Below are positions 43,161 through 56,253 of a stretch of 64,000 bases of DNA, one piece after another. Below the pieces are notes generated by a model that had not been told where the DNA came from, ran no database searches, and saw nothing but the letters and a program-made list of their open reading frames with translations. How positions within the stretch are numbered: the stretch's first letter is position 1; every line of letters starts with the position of its first letter. This DNA is from Saccharopolyspora rhizosphaerae. GTDB lineage: Bacteria > Actinomycetota > Actinomycetes > Mycobacteriales > Pseudonocardiaceae. The stretch is from contig NZ_RSAA01000007.1 of assembly GCF_003931915.1 (NCBI RefSeq), forward strand, positions 248,001-312,000, in the 5' to 3' direction. The position numbers and the translations under genes were made by a program.

Positions 43161-44239
43161 CCGCGCACCAGCCTTTCCAGATCCTCCAGGTCGGCGGGCA
43201 GGCGTTCCGGACCGGGCGGACCGGAAACCGCTGGCAGTTCAGGTGTTCCGCTCGAGTCGGGCCAGAGGACCACCGCGAGCACCGTCACGACCGCGATCAC
43301 CACCACGCCTGCGGCGATCGACGCCACGGGGCGTTGCTGGGAGGGCTGCTGGGTCGGCATCGACTGCGTCGGAGGGCGCTGCACGCGCTGCTGTGGAACT
43401 CGCGGAGGCGGTGCCACCACCGGCGCCGGGATCGGGGTGATCACCTCGGTGGTGCGACCGCTCAGCAAGTCACCGGCCTGCTCAGCGGTGATCCGGCGGG
43501 TCGGGTCCGAGATGAGCATCGCCAGCAGGCCGCGGCGCAGGCGCGCCGGGATGCCGTGAGGGACTTGGGGCGAGCGCACCAGTCGAGCCACCGCCGCGTC
43601 CGGACCGCCCGGGTACTCCACCCGGCCGGTCACGCACTCCAGCAGCACCAGGCCCAGCGCGTAGACATCGGCCGGAAAACCCACGGCACCACCGGAAACC
43701 TGCTCCGGAGCCATGTAGGTGGTGGTGCCCACGACCATGCCCGAGTCGGTCAGCCGCCCCGCGGCGTCCGCCAACCGCGACACCCCGAAGTCGGCGAGGA
43801 ACGCGCGGCCGTCGTTGCTGAGGAGGACGTTGGTGGGCTTGACGTCGCGGTGCACGACGTCGTTGCCGTGCACGTACGCCAGGACGTCGGCGAGCTTCCC
43901 GCCGATGTCGGCGACGTCCTCGGGCTGCATCGGGCCGGTCTCGGCGACGTCGGCCAGCGTGCCGCCCTCGACCAGCTCCATGATCAGGAACAGCTCGTCC
44001 TCGTCGGCGCTGAAGTCGTGCACCGTCACCAGGCCCGGGTGGCTCAAGCCCGCCAGGATCCGGGCCTCCTCGGCGAAGCGCTTGCGCCCCAGCTCATCGG
44101 TCGCCGAGCGGAACACCTTGGCGGCCACGAGCCGCTGCAGTCGGGTGTCCATGGCCCGGTGCACGTCGGCCATCCCACCGCCGCCCAGGCGGGCACCCAA
44201 CCGGTAGCGCCCACCCAGCAGCGGAGCATCGTCGGTCAT
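43157..44239 (-). CDS. Membrane Ser/Thr protein kinase (PknB-like kinase domain)
   Basis: 360 residues. A complete Hanks-type kinase domain occupies residues ~10-265: glycine loop LGARLGGGGMADVH, VAAKVF Lys, catalytic loop VVHRDVKPTNVLL, FLADFGVSRL, MAPEQVSGG, and DVYALGLVLLECVTG. After a Pro/Gln-rich linker comes one transmembrane helix (AAGVVVIAVVTVLAVVLW) and a short ~40-residue extracytoplasmic tail without PASTA repeats. The sensed signal is unclear. ATG at 44239 gives the family start DDAPLLGGRYRLG. Co-translated with the downstream lipoprotein. Confidence 0.93.
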   Translation of the reverse strand: MTDDAPLLGGRYRLGARLGGGGMADVHRAMDTRLQRLVAAKVFRSATDELGRKRFAEEARILAGLSHPGLVTVHDFSADEDELFLIMELVEGGTLADVAETGPMQPEDVADIGGKLADVLAYVHGNDVVHRDVKPTNVLLSNDGRAFLADFGVSRLADAAGRLTDSGMVVGTTTYMAPEQVSGGAVGFPADVYALGLVLLECVTGRVEYPGGPDAAVARLVRSPQVPHGIPARLRRGLLAMLISDPTRRITAEQAGDLLSGRTTEVITPIPAPVVAPPPRVPQQRVQRPPTQSMPTQQPSQQRPVASIAAGVVVIAVVTVLAVVLWPDSSGTPELPAVSGPPGPERLPADLEDLERLVRG

Positions 44240-44766
44240 GCACCCTCCGAACTCCTCACCCACTGACCCTATCGGGTGGCAGCACGGGGCCCAACGACTG
44301 GAGTGAGCAGCAATCATGGTGCGCTACCAGATCTTTACCGGCGGGTGACCCTCCACTGTTCCACGCCAGTACCGACCACCCGAACCCCGGCGAGTCCAGC
44401 TCGCCCCGGTCGTTCGCGAGACCGCACACCACCCCGGCGACCACCTCGAAACGGTGATGGCCCTCCGCGATCAAGGAACGCGCCGACCGCCTTCCACCAC
44501 CGGAGCCCCACCGGAGCGACCTGGCACAACTCGCCGCCGCGCCCAGCCAGACATCCGCCTCGACGAACCCGATACCCAAGCCGTCGCGTCACCTGACCGG
44601 GTGCGCGGCGGAAGCGCGCGGGTAGGTGAACGAGGGCGACGCGGGCGTTGGGGACGGGAGGTCCGGTGTCGTGGGTCCGGGAGCTGCGCCCGGGGCGAGC
44701 CCCCGAGAAGCAGGCGCACCGGAGGGCGGGGGGCCGGAGCGCAGAAGGCACGAGAAACGGTGGGGA
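44240..44766. other. Gene-free interval between the kinase and pyrF
   Basis: 527 bp without a supportable gene; open frames here are Arg/Pro-rich artefacts of GC content. It must carry the kinase promoter. I see no repeat or RNA gene. It marks the right edge of the inserted block. Confidence 0.5.
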
Positions 44767-44801
44767 AAGAGGGCCTGTGCGCCGTGCGCACAGGCCCTCT
44801 T
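44767..44801 (-). terminator. Terminator of the pyrimidine operon
   Basis: Perfect 16-bp stem AAGAGGGCCTGTGCGC with a 3-nt loop, 11 nt beyond the pyrF stop. The strongest conventional terminator in the window. Confidence 0.9.
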
Positions 44802-44812
44802 CGGGTGGGTCG

Positions 44813-45666
44813 TCAGATGCCGAGTTGGCGGTTGATGTCTTCCGCGATGCGGGCGTGGGCGTCCTGGAGGGACTGCACCGCGGGGCCTTGGCGCAGGACG
44901 TCCCGCGACGTGGTCGGCAGGACGTTCGGCAGAGCCCTGCCGAACAGGGCCTTGAGGTCCCGGACCGTCGCGCCCTGGGCGCCGAGGCCCGGGGCGAGGA
45001 TCGGCCCGTTGAGGGCGGAGAAGTCCAGCTCGCCCGCCGGGATCGTGGCTCCGGCCACCACCCCGACGTGACCCATCGGTTCCTTGTCCAGGTTGGACTC
45101 CGCCGCGCAGTCCACGATGTGCTGACCGACCGCGTCACCGCTGCCGTGCACCGACTGCTGCAGGCCCACGCCCTCCGGGTTGGAGGTGCGGGCCAGCACG
45201 AACACACCCCTGCCGTTCTGCTCGGCCAGGCCGATGGCCGGGGCCAGCGAGCCGTAACCGAGGTACGGCGAGACCGTGATCGCGTCGGCGGCCAGCGGCG
45301 CGTGCTCGTCGAGGTAGGCCATGGCGTACGCCGCCATCGTCGAGCCGATGTCACCGCGCTTGACGTCCAGCAGCACCAGCGCACCGGCCTGCCGCGACTC
45401 GGTGATCACCTTCTCCAGCACCGCGATCCCGGCCGACCCGTAGGCCTCGAAGAACGCCGATTGCGGTTTGAGCAGCGCCACCCGGCCGGCCAGCGCCTCC
45501 ACCACCGTCATCGCGAACCGCTCCAGCGCCTGGGGACTCTCCCCGAGCTCCCAGGCGTGCAGCAGCGACGGGTGCGGGTCGATGCCCACGCACAGCGGCC
45601 CGCGCCGGCGCACCGCCTCGGCGAGGCGGGCGCCGAAGCCGGCCCGCAGTGGCGAGTCAGCCACCG

Positions 45667-45670
<4 letters not shown>
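44813..45670 (-). CDS. pyrF: Orotidine 5'-phosphate decarboxylase (type 2)
   Basis: 285 residues, the long bacterial type 2 form. It decarboxylates OMP to UMP, the last pyrimidine step. The N-terminus [12 protein letters not shown] and the catalytic cluster [12 protein letters not shown] (Asp/Lys tetrad of the DxKxxDI motif) are intact. Its GTG overlaps the carB stop by 4 nt. It is the last gene of the pyr operon and is followed by a strong terminator. Confidence 0.96.
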
Positions 45671-48996
<3,326 letters not shown>

Positions 48997-49132
48997 CAGC
49001 GCTGTACCGCCTCTCCGCAGTTCGCAGTGGTGGTGACGTGGGGCGGCATCTCTCGTCCCGAGATCCGCGCTGCTGGCTGGGCGTCACGTTCCCCCGGGAT
49101 GCCGCGCACGGCGCGGCTGGGCACAACGCTGT

Positions 49133-50260
49133 TCATGACTTGCTCGATTCCGACATGAGGTCCACGAAACGGTCGAAGAGCGGGGCGGCGTCGTGGGGTC
49201 CTGCCGCCGCCTCGGGGTGGTACTGCACGGAGAACGCCGGGCCGCCCAGCAGCCGCAGGCCTTCGACGGCACCGTCGTTGGCGCAGTGGTGGGACACGAC
49301 CGCGCGGCCGAAGTCGGTGTCGAACTCCTCGCCCGGCTCGCCTTCCACGGCGAAGCCGTGGTTCTGCGCGGTGATCGCGACCTTGCCGGTCTCCTGGTCG
49401 ATGACCGGGATGTTGATGCCCCGGTGGCCGTACTGCAGCTTGTAGGTGCCGCGCCCGAGGGCGCGACCGAGCACCTGGTTGCCGAAGCAGATGCCGAACA
49501 GCGGCAGCTTGCGGTCCAGGGCTTGGCGGGTCAGCTCGACCTGCGCGTCGGTGGTCGCCGGGTCACCGGGACCGTTGGACAGGAACAGCCCGTCCGGCGC
49601 GATCTCCAGGACCTCGTCCATCGTGGACGCCAGCGGCATCACGTGGATCTCGATGCCCCGCTCGGCCATCATCCGCGGCGTGTTCGCCTTGATCCCCATG
49701 TCCAGCGCGGCCACCCTGAAGCGCTTCTCGCCCAGGGCGGGGATCACGTAGGTCTCGCCGGTGGTGACGTCGCCCGCCAGGGAGGCGCCGACCATGCCCG
49801 AGGAGTCCTTGACCGCGGCGACCATTTGCTCGTCCGAGACCAGCTCGGGCCCGGAGAAGATGCCGCCGCGCATGGCGCCCAGCTCCCGCACGTGGCGGGT
49901 CAGGGTGCGGGTGTCGATCCCGGAGATGCCCACGACGCCCTGCTCGGCGAGCTCGTCGTCCAGGCTGCGCGTGGAGCGCCAGTTCGAGGGCCGGCGGGCG
50001 GGGTCGCGCACGGCGTAGCCGGCGACCCAGATCTTCTCCGACTCGTCGTCCTCGTCGTTCCAGCCGGTGTTGCCGATCTGCGGCGCGGTCTGCACCACGA
50101 TCTGGCGGTGGTACGAGGGGTCGGTCAGCGTCTCCTGGTAACCGGTCATGCCGGTGGTGAACACGACCTCCCCGAGGGTGCGGCCCACCTTGCCGTAGGC
50201 CTCCCCGCGGAAGATCCGGCCGTCCTCGAGCACCAACGCGGCCGGGGTGTGCGCGGTCAT
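49133..50260 (-). CDS. carA: Carbamoyl-phosphate synthase small (glutaminase) subunit
   Basis: 375 residues. The N-terminal CarA domain ([33 protein letters not shown]) is followed by a class I glutamine amidotransferase with [10 protein letters not shown], nucleophile Cys in [11 protein letters not shown] and the catalytic His/Glu in SVQYHPEAA. It delivers ammonia to CarB. ATG at 50260 has AGGAGG just upstream. It lies 68 nt after the PH-like membrane protein gene. Confidence 0.98.
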   Translation of the reverse strand: MTAHTPAALVLEDGRIFRGEAYGKVGRTLGEVVFTTGMTGYQETLTDPSYHRQIVVQTAPQIGNTGWNDEDDESEKIWVAGYAVRDPARRPSNWRSTRSLDDELAEQGVVGISGIDTRTLTRHVRELGAMRGGIFSGPELVSDEQMVAAVKDSSGMVGASLAGDVTTGETYVIPALGEKRFRVAALDMGIKANTPRMMAERGIEIHVMPLASTMDEVLEIAPDGLFLSNGPGDPATTDAQVELTRQALDRKLPLFGICFGNQVLGRALGRGTYKLQYGHRGINIPVIDQETGKVAITAQNHGFAVEGEPGEEFDTDFGRAVVSHHCANDGAVEGLRLLGGPAFSVQYHPEAAAGPHDAAPLFDRFVDLMSESSKS

Positions 50261-50328
50261 CTGTCCTCCTGTGCCGGCGTGGGTGCGTCCCACGCCCCGG
50301 TCGGCCGGATGAACGGGTGCGCTCCCGT

Positions 50329-50850
50329 TCATCCGTCCTCCGATGTGTTCGAAGTCGTGCGAGCGGGCAGCGATCGGATCGCCTCGACCCACTCGGTCTG
50401 CGCTTGCTTGTCGTCGCCGCGGAACCCGGTGTCCAGCAGCTGGTCGCCGAGCCGCCAGGTCACCACGACCAGTCCGGCGCCGGGCACGACCTTGTTGGCC
50501 AGCTTGTGGTCCAGCCGGGCGTCCACCACGGACTCGGCCGGGATCCACACCGGCGACGCGCCGTCGCGTTCGACCAGCAGTCCGCGGTCGTGCAGGTGCG
50601 CGGTCCCGTTGGCGCGGTGGCCGATGTCACCGACGGCGATGCGGTCCTGCCAGTCGTCCGCCTTGGTGGTGCCGACGTACATGCCGGTGGCGGGGGTGAG
50701 GACCTCGGCGCCTGGGGCGACCGGCGGCTCCGGGAAGGGGAGCAGCTCGGCCGCCTGTCGTCGGGCTCGGGCCAACCAGCCGCGTCGCATCCCGAAGAAC
50801 ACCAGGCCCGCCAGGGCGGCGAGCGCGAGCACCCACAACGCGCGTTCCAT
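50329..50850 (-). CDS. Membrane-anchored PH-like domain protein conserved in the pyr operon
   Basis: 173 residues: one N-terminal transmembrane helix ([20 protein letters not shown]), then a soluble beta-rich domain ([57 protein letters not shown]). A gene of this kind sits between pyrC and carA in many actinobacteria (the Rv1382 position in Mycobacterium tuberculosis). Function unknown. Its ATG shares one base with the pyrC stop (TGATG), so it is translationally coupled. Confidence 0.88.
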   Translation of the reverse strand: MERALWVLALAALAGLVFFGMRRGWLARARRQAAELLPFPEPPVAPGAEVLTPATGMYVGTTKADDWQDRIAVGDIGHRANGTAHLHDRGLLVERDGASPVWIPAESVVDARLDHKLANKVVPGAGLVVVTWRLGDQLLDTGFRGDDKQAQTEWVEAIRSLPARTTSNTSEDG

Positions 50851-52145
50851 CAGCGCCTCACCTTGCCTTCGTGCGCGGTCACCGTGCCGCGCAGCAGCGT
50901 GGCGACGACCCGTCCGGGCAGCCGCATGCCCTCGAAGGGCGAGTTCTGCCCCAGGCTGGCCAGCTCGGCGGCGCGCACCGTCCACTCGGCGTCCGGGTCC
51001 ACCAGCGCGAGGTTGGCGGGCTCGCCGACGGCGACCGGTCGTCCCTGGTCGGACAGGCCGGCGATCTCGGCGGGACGCTCGGAGAGCACCCGCGCGACGC
51101 CGCGCCAGTCGAGCAGCCCGGAGCGCACCATCGTCTGCGCCACGATGCCCAGCGCGGTCTGCAACCCCAGCATGCCCGGCTTGGCCGCGGACCACTCGCA
51201 GTCCTTGTCCTGGTCGGCGTGCGGGGCGTGGTCGGTGGCCACGCAGTCCACGGTCCCGTCGGCCAGCGCCTGGCGCAGGGCCAGGGCGTCGGCGTCGGTG
51301 CGCAGCGGCGGGTTGACCTTGTTGACCGGGTCGTAGGTCGTCAGCCGCTCGTCGGTGAGCAGCAGGTGGTGCGGCGTCACCTCGGCCGAGACGGCGCCAC
51401 CGGCCTCGCGGTCCTTGAAGAAGCGCAGCAGCTCCGCGGTGCCCGCCGTGGAGACGTGGCACACGTGCAGGGAGCCGCCGGTGTGCGCGGCCAGCAGGCA
51501 GTCGCGCGCCACGATGGACTCCTCGGCCGGAGCGGGCCAGCCCGCCAGGCCCAGCCGGGCCGCGTTCGGGCCCTCGTGGGCCTGCGCCCCGACGGTCAGC
51601 CGCGGCTCCTCGGCGTGCTGGGCGACCAGCCCGCCGAAGGAGCGGGTGTACTCCAGCGCGCGGCGCATGAGCAGCGGGTCGTGCACGCACTTGCCGTCGT
51701 CGGAGAAGACCCGCACCTCGGCGGCGGAGTGCCGCATGGTGCCGAGCTCGGCGAGCTTCTCGCCCGCCAGCCCGACGGTGACCGCACCGACCGGGTGCAC
51801 GTCGACCAGGCCCACCTCGCGGCCCCGGCGCCACACGTGCTCGACGATCACCGCGTTGTCCGCGACCGGGTCGGTGTTGGCCATCGCGAACACGGCGGTG
51901 TAGCCGCCCAGCGCAGCGGCCGAGGAGCCGGTCTCGATCGTCTCGGCGTCCTCCCGGCCCGGTTCGCGCAGGTGGGTGTGCAGGTCCACGAAGCCCGGCA
52001 GCAGGACCGCGCCACCACCCTGCACGATCTCGTCGGCATCGGCGTTCAGCTCGGGGCCGATCTCGGCGATCGTGGTGCCCTCGACGAGCACGTCGACCGG
52101 CTCGCCCTCGCCGTAGGGGCGGACGTCCTTCAGCAGCACTCGCAC
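50850..52145 (-). CDS. pyrC: Dihydroorotase
   Basis: 431 residues, the longer amidohydrolase-type dihydroorotase. It cyclises carbamoyl-aspartate to dihydroorotate. Metal-binding motifs are [10 protein letters not shown] near residue 60, the later histidines in HAEEPRL and [12 protein letters not shown], and [13 protein letters not shown] at 52145 overlaps the end of the small upstream frame by 16 nt. The gene is coupled to the downstream membrane protein by TGATG. Confidence 0.96.
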   Translation of the reverse strand: MRVLLKDVRPYGEGEPVDVLVEGTTIAEIGPELNADADEIVQGGGAVLLPGFVDLHTHLREPGREDAETIETGSSAAALGGYTAVFAMANTDPVADNAVIVEHVWRRGREVGLVDVHPVGAVTVGLAGEKLAELGTMRHSAAEVRVFSDDGKCVHDPLLMRRALEYTRSFGGLVAQHAEEPRLTVGAQAHEGPNAARLGLAGWPAPAEESIVARDCLLAAHTGGSLHVCHVSTAGTAELLRFFKDREAGGAVSAEVTPHHLLLTDERLTTYDPVNKVNPPLRTDADALALRQALADGTVDCVATDHAPHADQDKDCEWSAAKPGMLGLQTALGIVAQTMVRSGLLDWRGVARVLSERPAEIAGLSDQGRPVAVGEPANLALVDPDAEWTVRAAELASLGQNSPFEGMRLPGRVVATLLRGTVTAHEGKVRR

Positions 52146-52243
52146 AGTTCCGCCTCTCCGCGATGCACAGTGGTGGTTGCGATCAGCTCGGCCGCGCGCA
52201 CGGTGCGCTCGAGCGCGACGGGGGTGGAGGTCGGGCCGCTCAT
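52130..52243 (-). CDS. 37-residue small ORF between pyrB and pyrC
   Basis: Begins ATGA at the pyrB stop (4-nt overlap) and ends 16 nt inside pyrC. Sequence starts [20 protein letters not shown] and ends in a Cys pair (LCECC). A ribosome finishing pyrB could re-initiate here and be delivered to the pyrC start. It may be a coupling leader rather than a functional peptide. Confidence 0.45.
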   Translation of the reverse strand: MSGPTSTPVALERTVRAAELIATTTVHRGEAELCECC

Positions 52244-53171
52244 GCGGTCAGCTCCTCTCCCGCCAGCAGGTGGTAGAGCACCGCCATGCGCACGTGCACG
52301 CCGTTGCCGACCTGCTGGGTGATGGCCGCGCGCGGTGAATCGGCCACCGACGGCGCGATCTCCATGCCGCGCAGCATCGGGCCGGGGTGCAGCACCACCG
52401 CGTGCTCGGGCAGCTTCGCGAGCCGCTTCTCGTTGAGGCCGTAGGCGATCGAGTACTCGCGGGCCGACGGGAAGAACCCGCCGTGCATCCGCTCGGCCTG
52501 CACCCGCAGCAGCATGACCGCGTCCAGCTTGGGCAGTTCCGGGTCGAGCTCGTGGCGCACCTCGGCGCCCCAGTGCTCGATGCCGGTGGGCACCAGCGTG
52601 GGCGGTGCGATGAGCGTCACCTCGGCGCCCAGCGTCCGCAGCAGGTGCACGTTGGACCGGGCGACGCGACTGTGGAGCAGGTCGCCCACGATGCCGATGC
52701 GGCGCCCTGAGACGTCCCCCAGGCGCTCCCGGAGGGTCGCCGCGTCCAACAGGGCCTGGGTGGGGTGTTCGTGCGTCCCATCGCCCGCGTTGACGACCTG
52801 GGTGCCGTCCTCCTCCAGCCACTCGGCCAGCCGGTGAGCGGCTCCGGAAGCGGGGTGCCGGATGATCACGCAGTCGGCTCCCGCGGCGGACAGCGTGAGC
52901 GCGGTGTCCCGGAGGGACTCGCCCTTGCCGACCGAGGAGCTGCTCGCCGAGACGTTGATCACGTCGGCGCTCATCCACTTCCCGGCGACCTCGAAGGAAA
53001 CCCTGGTCCGGGTGGAGTTCTCGTAGAACAACGTCACCACGGTCCGCCCGCGCAACGTCGGCAGCTTCTTCACCTCGCGCCCCAGCAACGTCTGCTTGAG
53101 CGTGTCGGCGGTGTCGAGCACGGCGGTGGCGTCGGGGGCCGCGAGGCCCTCGGTGGACAGCAGGTGGCGCA

Positions 53172-53172
<1 letters not shown>
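52240..53172 (-). CDS. pyrB: Aspartate carbamoyltransferase catalytic subunit
   Basis: 310 residues. It joins carbamoyl phosphate and aspartate, the committed pyrimidine step. It has the carbamoyl-phosphate motif [13 protein letters not shown], the SSVGKGESL loop, [12 protein letters not shown] and the aspartate-side LLRVQAERM and [11 protein letters not shown]. No regulatory (PyrI) subunit gene is present, usual for actinobacteria. ATG at 53172 touches the pyrR stop. Starts with RHLLSTEGL. Confidence 0.97.
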
Positions 53173-53813
<641 letters not shown>

Positions 53814-53871
53814 GGCGTGTGAGCTGCCCCGCAATCCGGCTTCGTCGTGGACCTGCGGACCGCCGGGCTCC

Positions 53872-53900
53872 CCCGTACGCTATCAGCGACAACGGGTCAA
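53872..53900 (-). promoter_or_regulatory. Candidate pyr operon promoter
   Basis: TTGACC (53900-53895) and TACGGG (53877-53872) with a 17-nt spacer on the minus strand. The -35 is good, the -10 poor. It would give a leader of about 100 nt containing the PyrR-binding loop. Confidence 0.4.
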
Positions 53901-53949
53901 TCGACCGGGTGGTGTGTTGGGGCTCGCCACATCGGCACCGAAGACCAAC

Positions 53950-53979
53950 TTGACCTGGTGACGCTCGCGAGCGAACATT
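53950..53979 (+). promoter_or_regulatory. Candidate bldD promoter with internal dyad
   Basis: TTGACC at 53950 and AACATT at 53974 with an 18-nt spacer containing the dyad CGCTCGCGAGCG. BldD represses its own gene in Streptomyces; the GTGACGC next to the dyad is vaguely like a half BldD box, but no full box is seen. Confidence 0.35.
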
Positions 53980-54056
53980 ACTCTCCGTATCGATCTGAGC
54001 TTTGCTCCCCGGTCGCCGTTATCGGCTGACGGGGCGAACGAACGGAGAAACGCCAC

Positions 54057-54545
54057 ATGGGCGACTACGCCAAGGCGCTGGGCAGCAAACTCCGCGCTAT
54101 CCGCCAGCAGCAGGGTTTGTCGCTGCACGGCGTCGAGCAGAAGTCTGGCGGACGGTGGAAGGCCGTGGTCGTCGGGTCCTACGAGCGAGGCGACCGCGCG
54201 GTGACCGTGCAGAAGCTGGCCGAGCTCGCCGATTTCTACGGCGTGCCGGTCGCGGAGCTGCTGCCCGAGGGCCGCGTGCCTTCCGGCGCTGAGCCTGCCA
54301 CCAAGGTTGTGATCAACCTCGAGCGCCTGCAACAACTGCCCGCCGAGAAAGTGGGTCCGCTGGCCCGCTACGCGGCCACGATCCAGAGCCAGCGCGGTGA
54401 CTACAACGGCAAGGTGCTGTCCATCCGCACCGAAGACCTGCGGTCCCTGGCGATCATCTACGACATGACGCCTGGGGAGCTCACCGAGCAGCTCATCGAC
54501 TGGGGTGTGCTTCCCCCGGAGGCGCGCCCTGCCCGCGAGGAGTGA
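54057..54545 (+). CDS. bldD: BldD, c-di-GMP-responsive developmental regulator
   Basis: 162 residues. The N-terminal XRE-type helix-turn-helix is GSKLRAIRQQQGLSLHGVEQ with VVVGSYERGDRAVTVQKLAE; the C-terminal domain contains the region expected to bind the cyclic-di-GMP tetramer (AATIQSQRGDYNGKVLSIRT, with the RGD-type and following RxxD-like residues). BldD represses sporulation genes in actinomycetes during vegetative growth. Monocistronic, with a terminator directly after. It is divergent from the pyr operon, and the nusB-efp-pepQ block lies to the right. Confidence 0.95.
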   Translation: MGDYAKALGSKLRAIRQQQGLSLHGVEQKSGGRWKAVVVGSYERGDRAVTVQKLAELADFYGVPVAELLPEGRVPSGAEPATKVVINLERLQQLPAEKVGPLARYAATIQSQRGDYNGKVLSIRTEDLRSLAIIYDMTPGELTEQLIDWGVLPPEARPAREE

Positions 54546-54568
54546 CACAACAACACGAGAAGCGGACC

Positions 54569-54603
54569 GGGGCACCCCGCGGCGACGCCGCGACGGGTGC
54601 CCC
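54569..54603 (+). terminator. bldD terminator
   Basis: GGGGCACCC (54569-54577) pairs with GGGTGCCCC (54595-54603); the stem continues with CGCGGC/GCCGCG after a small bulge. It begins 24 nt after the bldD stop. Confidence 0.75.
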
Positions 54604-54703
54604 TGGGCTTTGGGCGGTCCTCACCCGTTCGGCCGCCGGAGGGCCGTCCTGCGCTAGCGCAGGGCGACATGACCGGCCGCCGTTCGGGTGAGCGCCCCCA
54701 CAC

Positions 54704-54745
54704 GTGAAGAAGGGCACCTGCCCACCAGCAGGTGCCCTTCTTCAC
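54704..54745. terminator. Strong symmetric hairpin between bldD and nusB
   Basis: Perfect 18-bp stem GTGAAGAAGGGCACCTGC with a 6-nt loop. Its A/T-containing ends give short U-runs in both directions, so it probably stops transcription from either side. Confidence 0.8.
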
Positions 54746-54869
54746 AACCACCGACATCAGCTCTTCGGCTCACCGAACGAGAGCCCGGATCGAGCCCCAC
54801 CGAGTGCGGACTCAACCGCCACCGCCACACGACCCCTGGGCCGCAAGTCACGATGCGGCAAGCCGCAGC

Positions 54870-55030
54870 GCGGGACTCGACCGGCACCGCCGCGGGTTCT
54901 CAGCGGTCCTCTGGGAGGCCGCCACTCCCCCCGACAACGACCGCGGCCCCGTAGGGCCGTGGTCGAGAAGCGGCGAAGCCGCCGTTCCCAGTGCGGGACT
55001 CGACCGGCACCGCCGCGGGTTCTCAGCGGT
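54870..55030. repeat. Direct repeat (38 bp, two copies, 123 bp apart) downstream of nusB
   Basis: The 38-bp sequence starting GCGGGACTCGACCGGCACCG occurs at 54870-54907 and again at 54993-55030 without mismatch. It lies in the 411-bp gene-free interval 54746-55156. The remainder of the interval shows nothing else except the hairpin at 54938-54965. Confidence 0.75.
54938..54965 (-). terminator. Possible nusB operon terminator
   Basis: 12-bp stem CGACCGCGGCCC/GGGCCGTGGTCG (one G-U wobble) with a 4-nt loop, ~190 nt after the nusB stop, between the two 38-bp repeats. Confidence 0.45.
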
Positions 55031-55156
55031 TCTCCTGGGCCGGGCACCGCGACGCCGTGCATCGGCACACATCAGGAGTGGCGCCCGGTTCCAGAGGGCC
55101 GCTGAGGTTCCGCTACCAGCACCGGCCAGCACAGCAACCACGGCGAACCCCGACGA

Positions 55157-55606
55157 TCAGTCGACCGGTTCTTCCTTGGGGAGGGTCTTGCGAAGCCGGT
55201 CCCTGATGCCCGCCAGGCGCCCGAGGACGCCGTTGACGAAGCGCGGCGAGTCGTCGGTGGACAGCGCCCTGGCCAGCTCCACCGCCTCGTCGACGGCCAC
55301 GACCGGGGGCACGTCGCCCTTCGGGCACCACAGGAGCTCGTAGAGGCCCAGCCGCAGCACGGCCCGGTCCACGACCGGCATCCGCGAGAGCGTCCAGCCC
55401 TCGATGTGCTGGGTGAGCAGCTCGTCGATCCGCTCCCGGTTCTCGTTCACGCCCTCGACCAGGGTGATCGTGTAGTCGGGGACGGGTGCCGTCTCGGGCG
55501 CACCGATCCGGTCGGACATGAGCGTGACGGCATCGGTCTCGCGCAGGTCGGCCTCGTAGAGGAAATCGACCGCACGCTTGCGAGCCTTGCTGCGCGAGCC
55601 GCTCAT
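55157..55606 (-). CDS. nusB: Transcription antitermination factor NusB
   Basis: 149 residues of the all-helical NusB fold: [20 protein letters not shown] at the start and [20 protein letters not shown] plus [20 protein letters not shown] later, ending [16 protein letters not shown]. NusB with NusE/S10 binds boxA RNA in rRNA transcription. It overlaps efp by 4 nt (ATGA). Gene order pepQ-efp-nusB-bldD is standard for actinobacteria. Confidence 0.96.
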   Translation of the reverse strand: MSGSRSKARKRAVDFLYEADLRETDAVTLMSDRIGAPETAPVPDYTITLVEGVNENRERIDELLTQHIEGWTLSRMPVVDRAVLRLGLYELLWCPKGDVPPVVAVDEAVELARALSTDDSPRFVNGVLGRLAGIRDRLRKTLPKEEPVD

Positions 55607-56169
55607 TTCGAGCTGACGCGGCTGAGGTACCGGCCGTCGCGCGGGTCGACCTTGACCTTGTCGCCGGTGTTGAGGAACAGCGGGACCTGGACCTCGGCGC
55701 CGGTCTCCAGCTTGGCCGGCTTGGTGCCACCGGTCGAGCGGTCGCCCTGGACGCCCGGGTCGGTGTGCTCGACGACGAGCTCGACCGAGGCGGGCAGCTC
55801 GACGTACAGCGGCGCGCCCTCGTGCCGGGCGACGACGACCTGGCTGTTCTCCAGCATGAAGTTCGCGGCGTCACCGACGATGTCGGGCGAGACGCTGACC
55901 TGGTCGAAGGTGTCCGGCTCCATGAAGACGTAGTCGTTGCCGTCGTAGTAGAGGTAGGTCATCTCGCGGCGGTCGACGTTCGCGGTGTCCACCTTCACGC
56001 CGGCGTTGAAGGTCTTGTCCACCACCTTGCCGGACAGCACGTTCTTCAGGGTGGTGCGGACGAAGGCGCCGCCCTTGCCGGGCTTGACGTGCTGGAAGTT
56101 GACGACGGACCACAGCTGGCCGTCGAGGTTGAGCACCAGTCCGTTCTTCAGGTCGTTCGTGGTGGCCAC
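55603..56169 (-). CDS. efp: Elongation factor P
   Basis: 188 residues, normal length. EF-P relieves ribosome stalling at polyproline stretches. Three beta-barrel domains: the N-terminal KOW-like part with the tip loop [15 protein letters not shown] carrying the conserved Lys, the central OB fold ([20 protein letters not shown]) and the C-terminal [23 protein letters not shown] at 56169 gives the usual start [10 protein letters not shown]. Several Pro-rich proteins in this window are plausible EF-P clients. Confidence 0.97.
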   Translation of the reverse strand: MATTNDLKNGLVLNLDGQLWSVVNFQHVKPGKGGAFVRTTLKNVLSGKVVDKTFNAGVKVDTANVDRREMTYLYYDGNDYVFMEPDTFDQVSVSPDIVGDAANFMLENSQVVVARHEGAPLYVELPASVELVVEHTDPGVQGDRSTGGTKPAKLETGAEVQVPLFLNTGDKVKVDPRDGRYLSRVSSK

Positions 56170-56253
56170 GTGGGGGTTCTCCTGTGGTGATGGCTTGGTG
56201 TTGCGTCGGGCCGCAGCGGGGCTCCGGCGGGGTTCCACGCACGCGCGGTGCGA

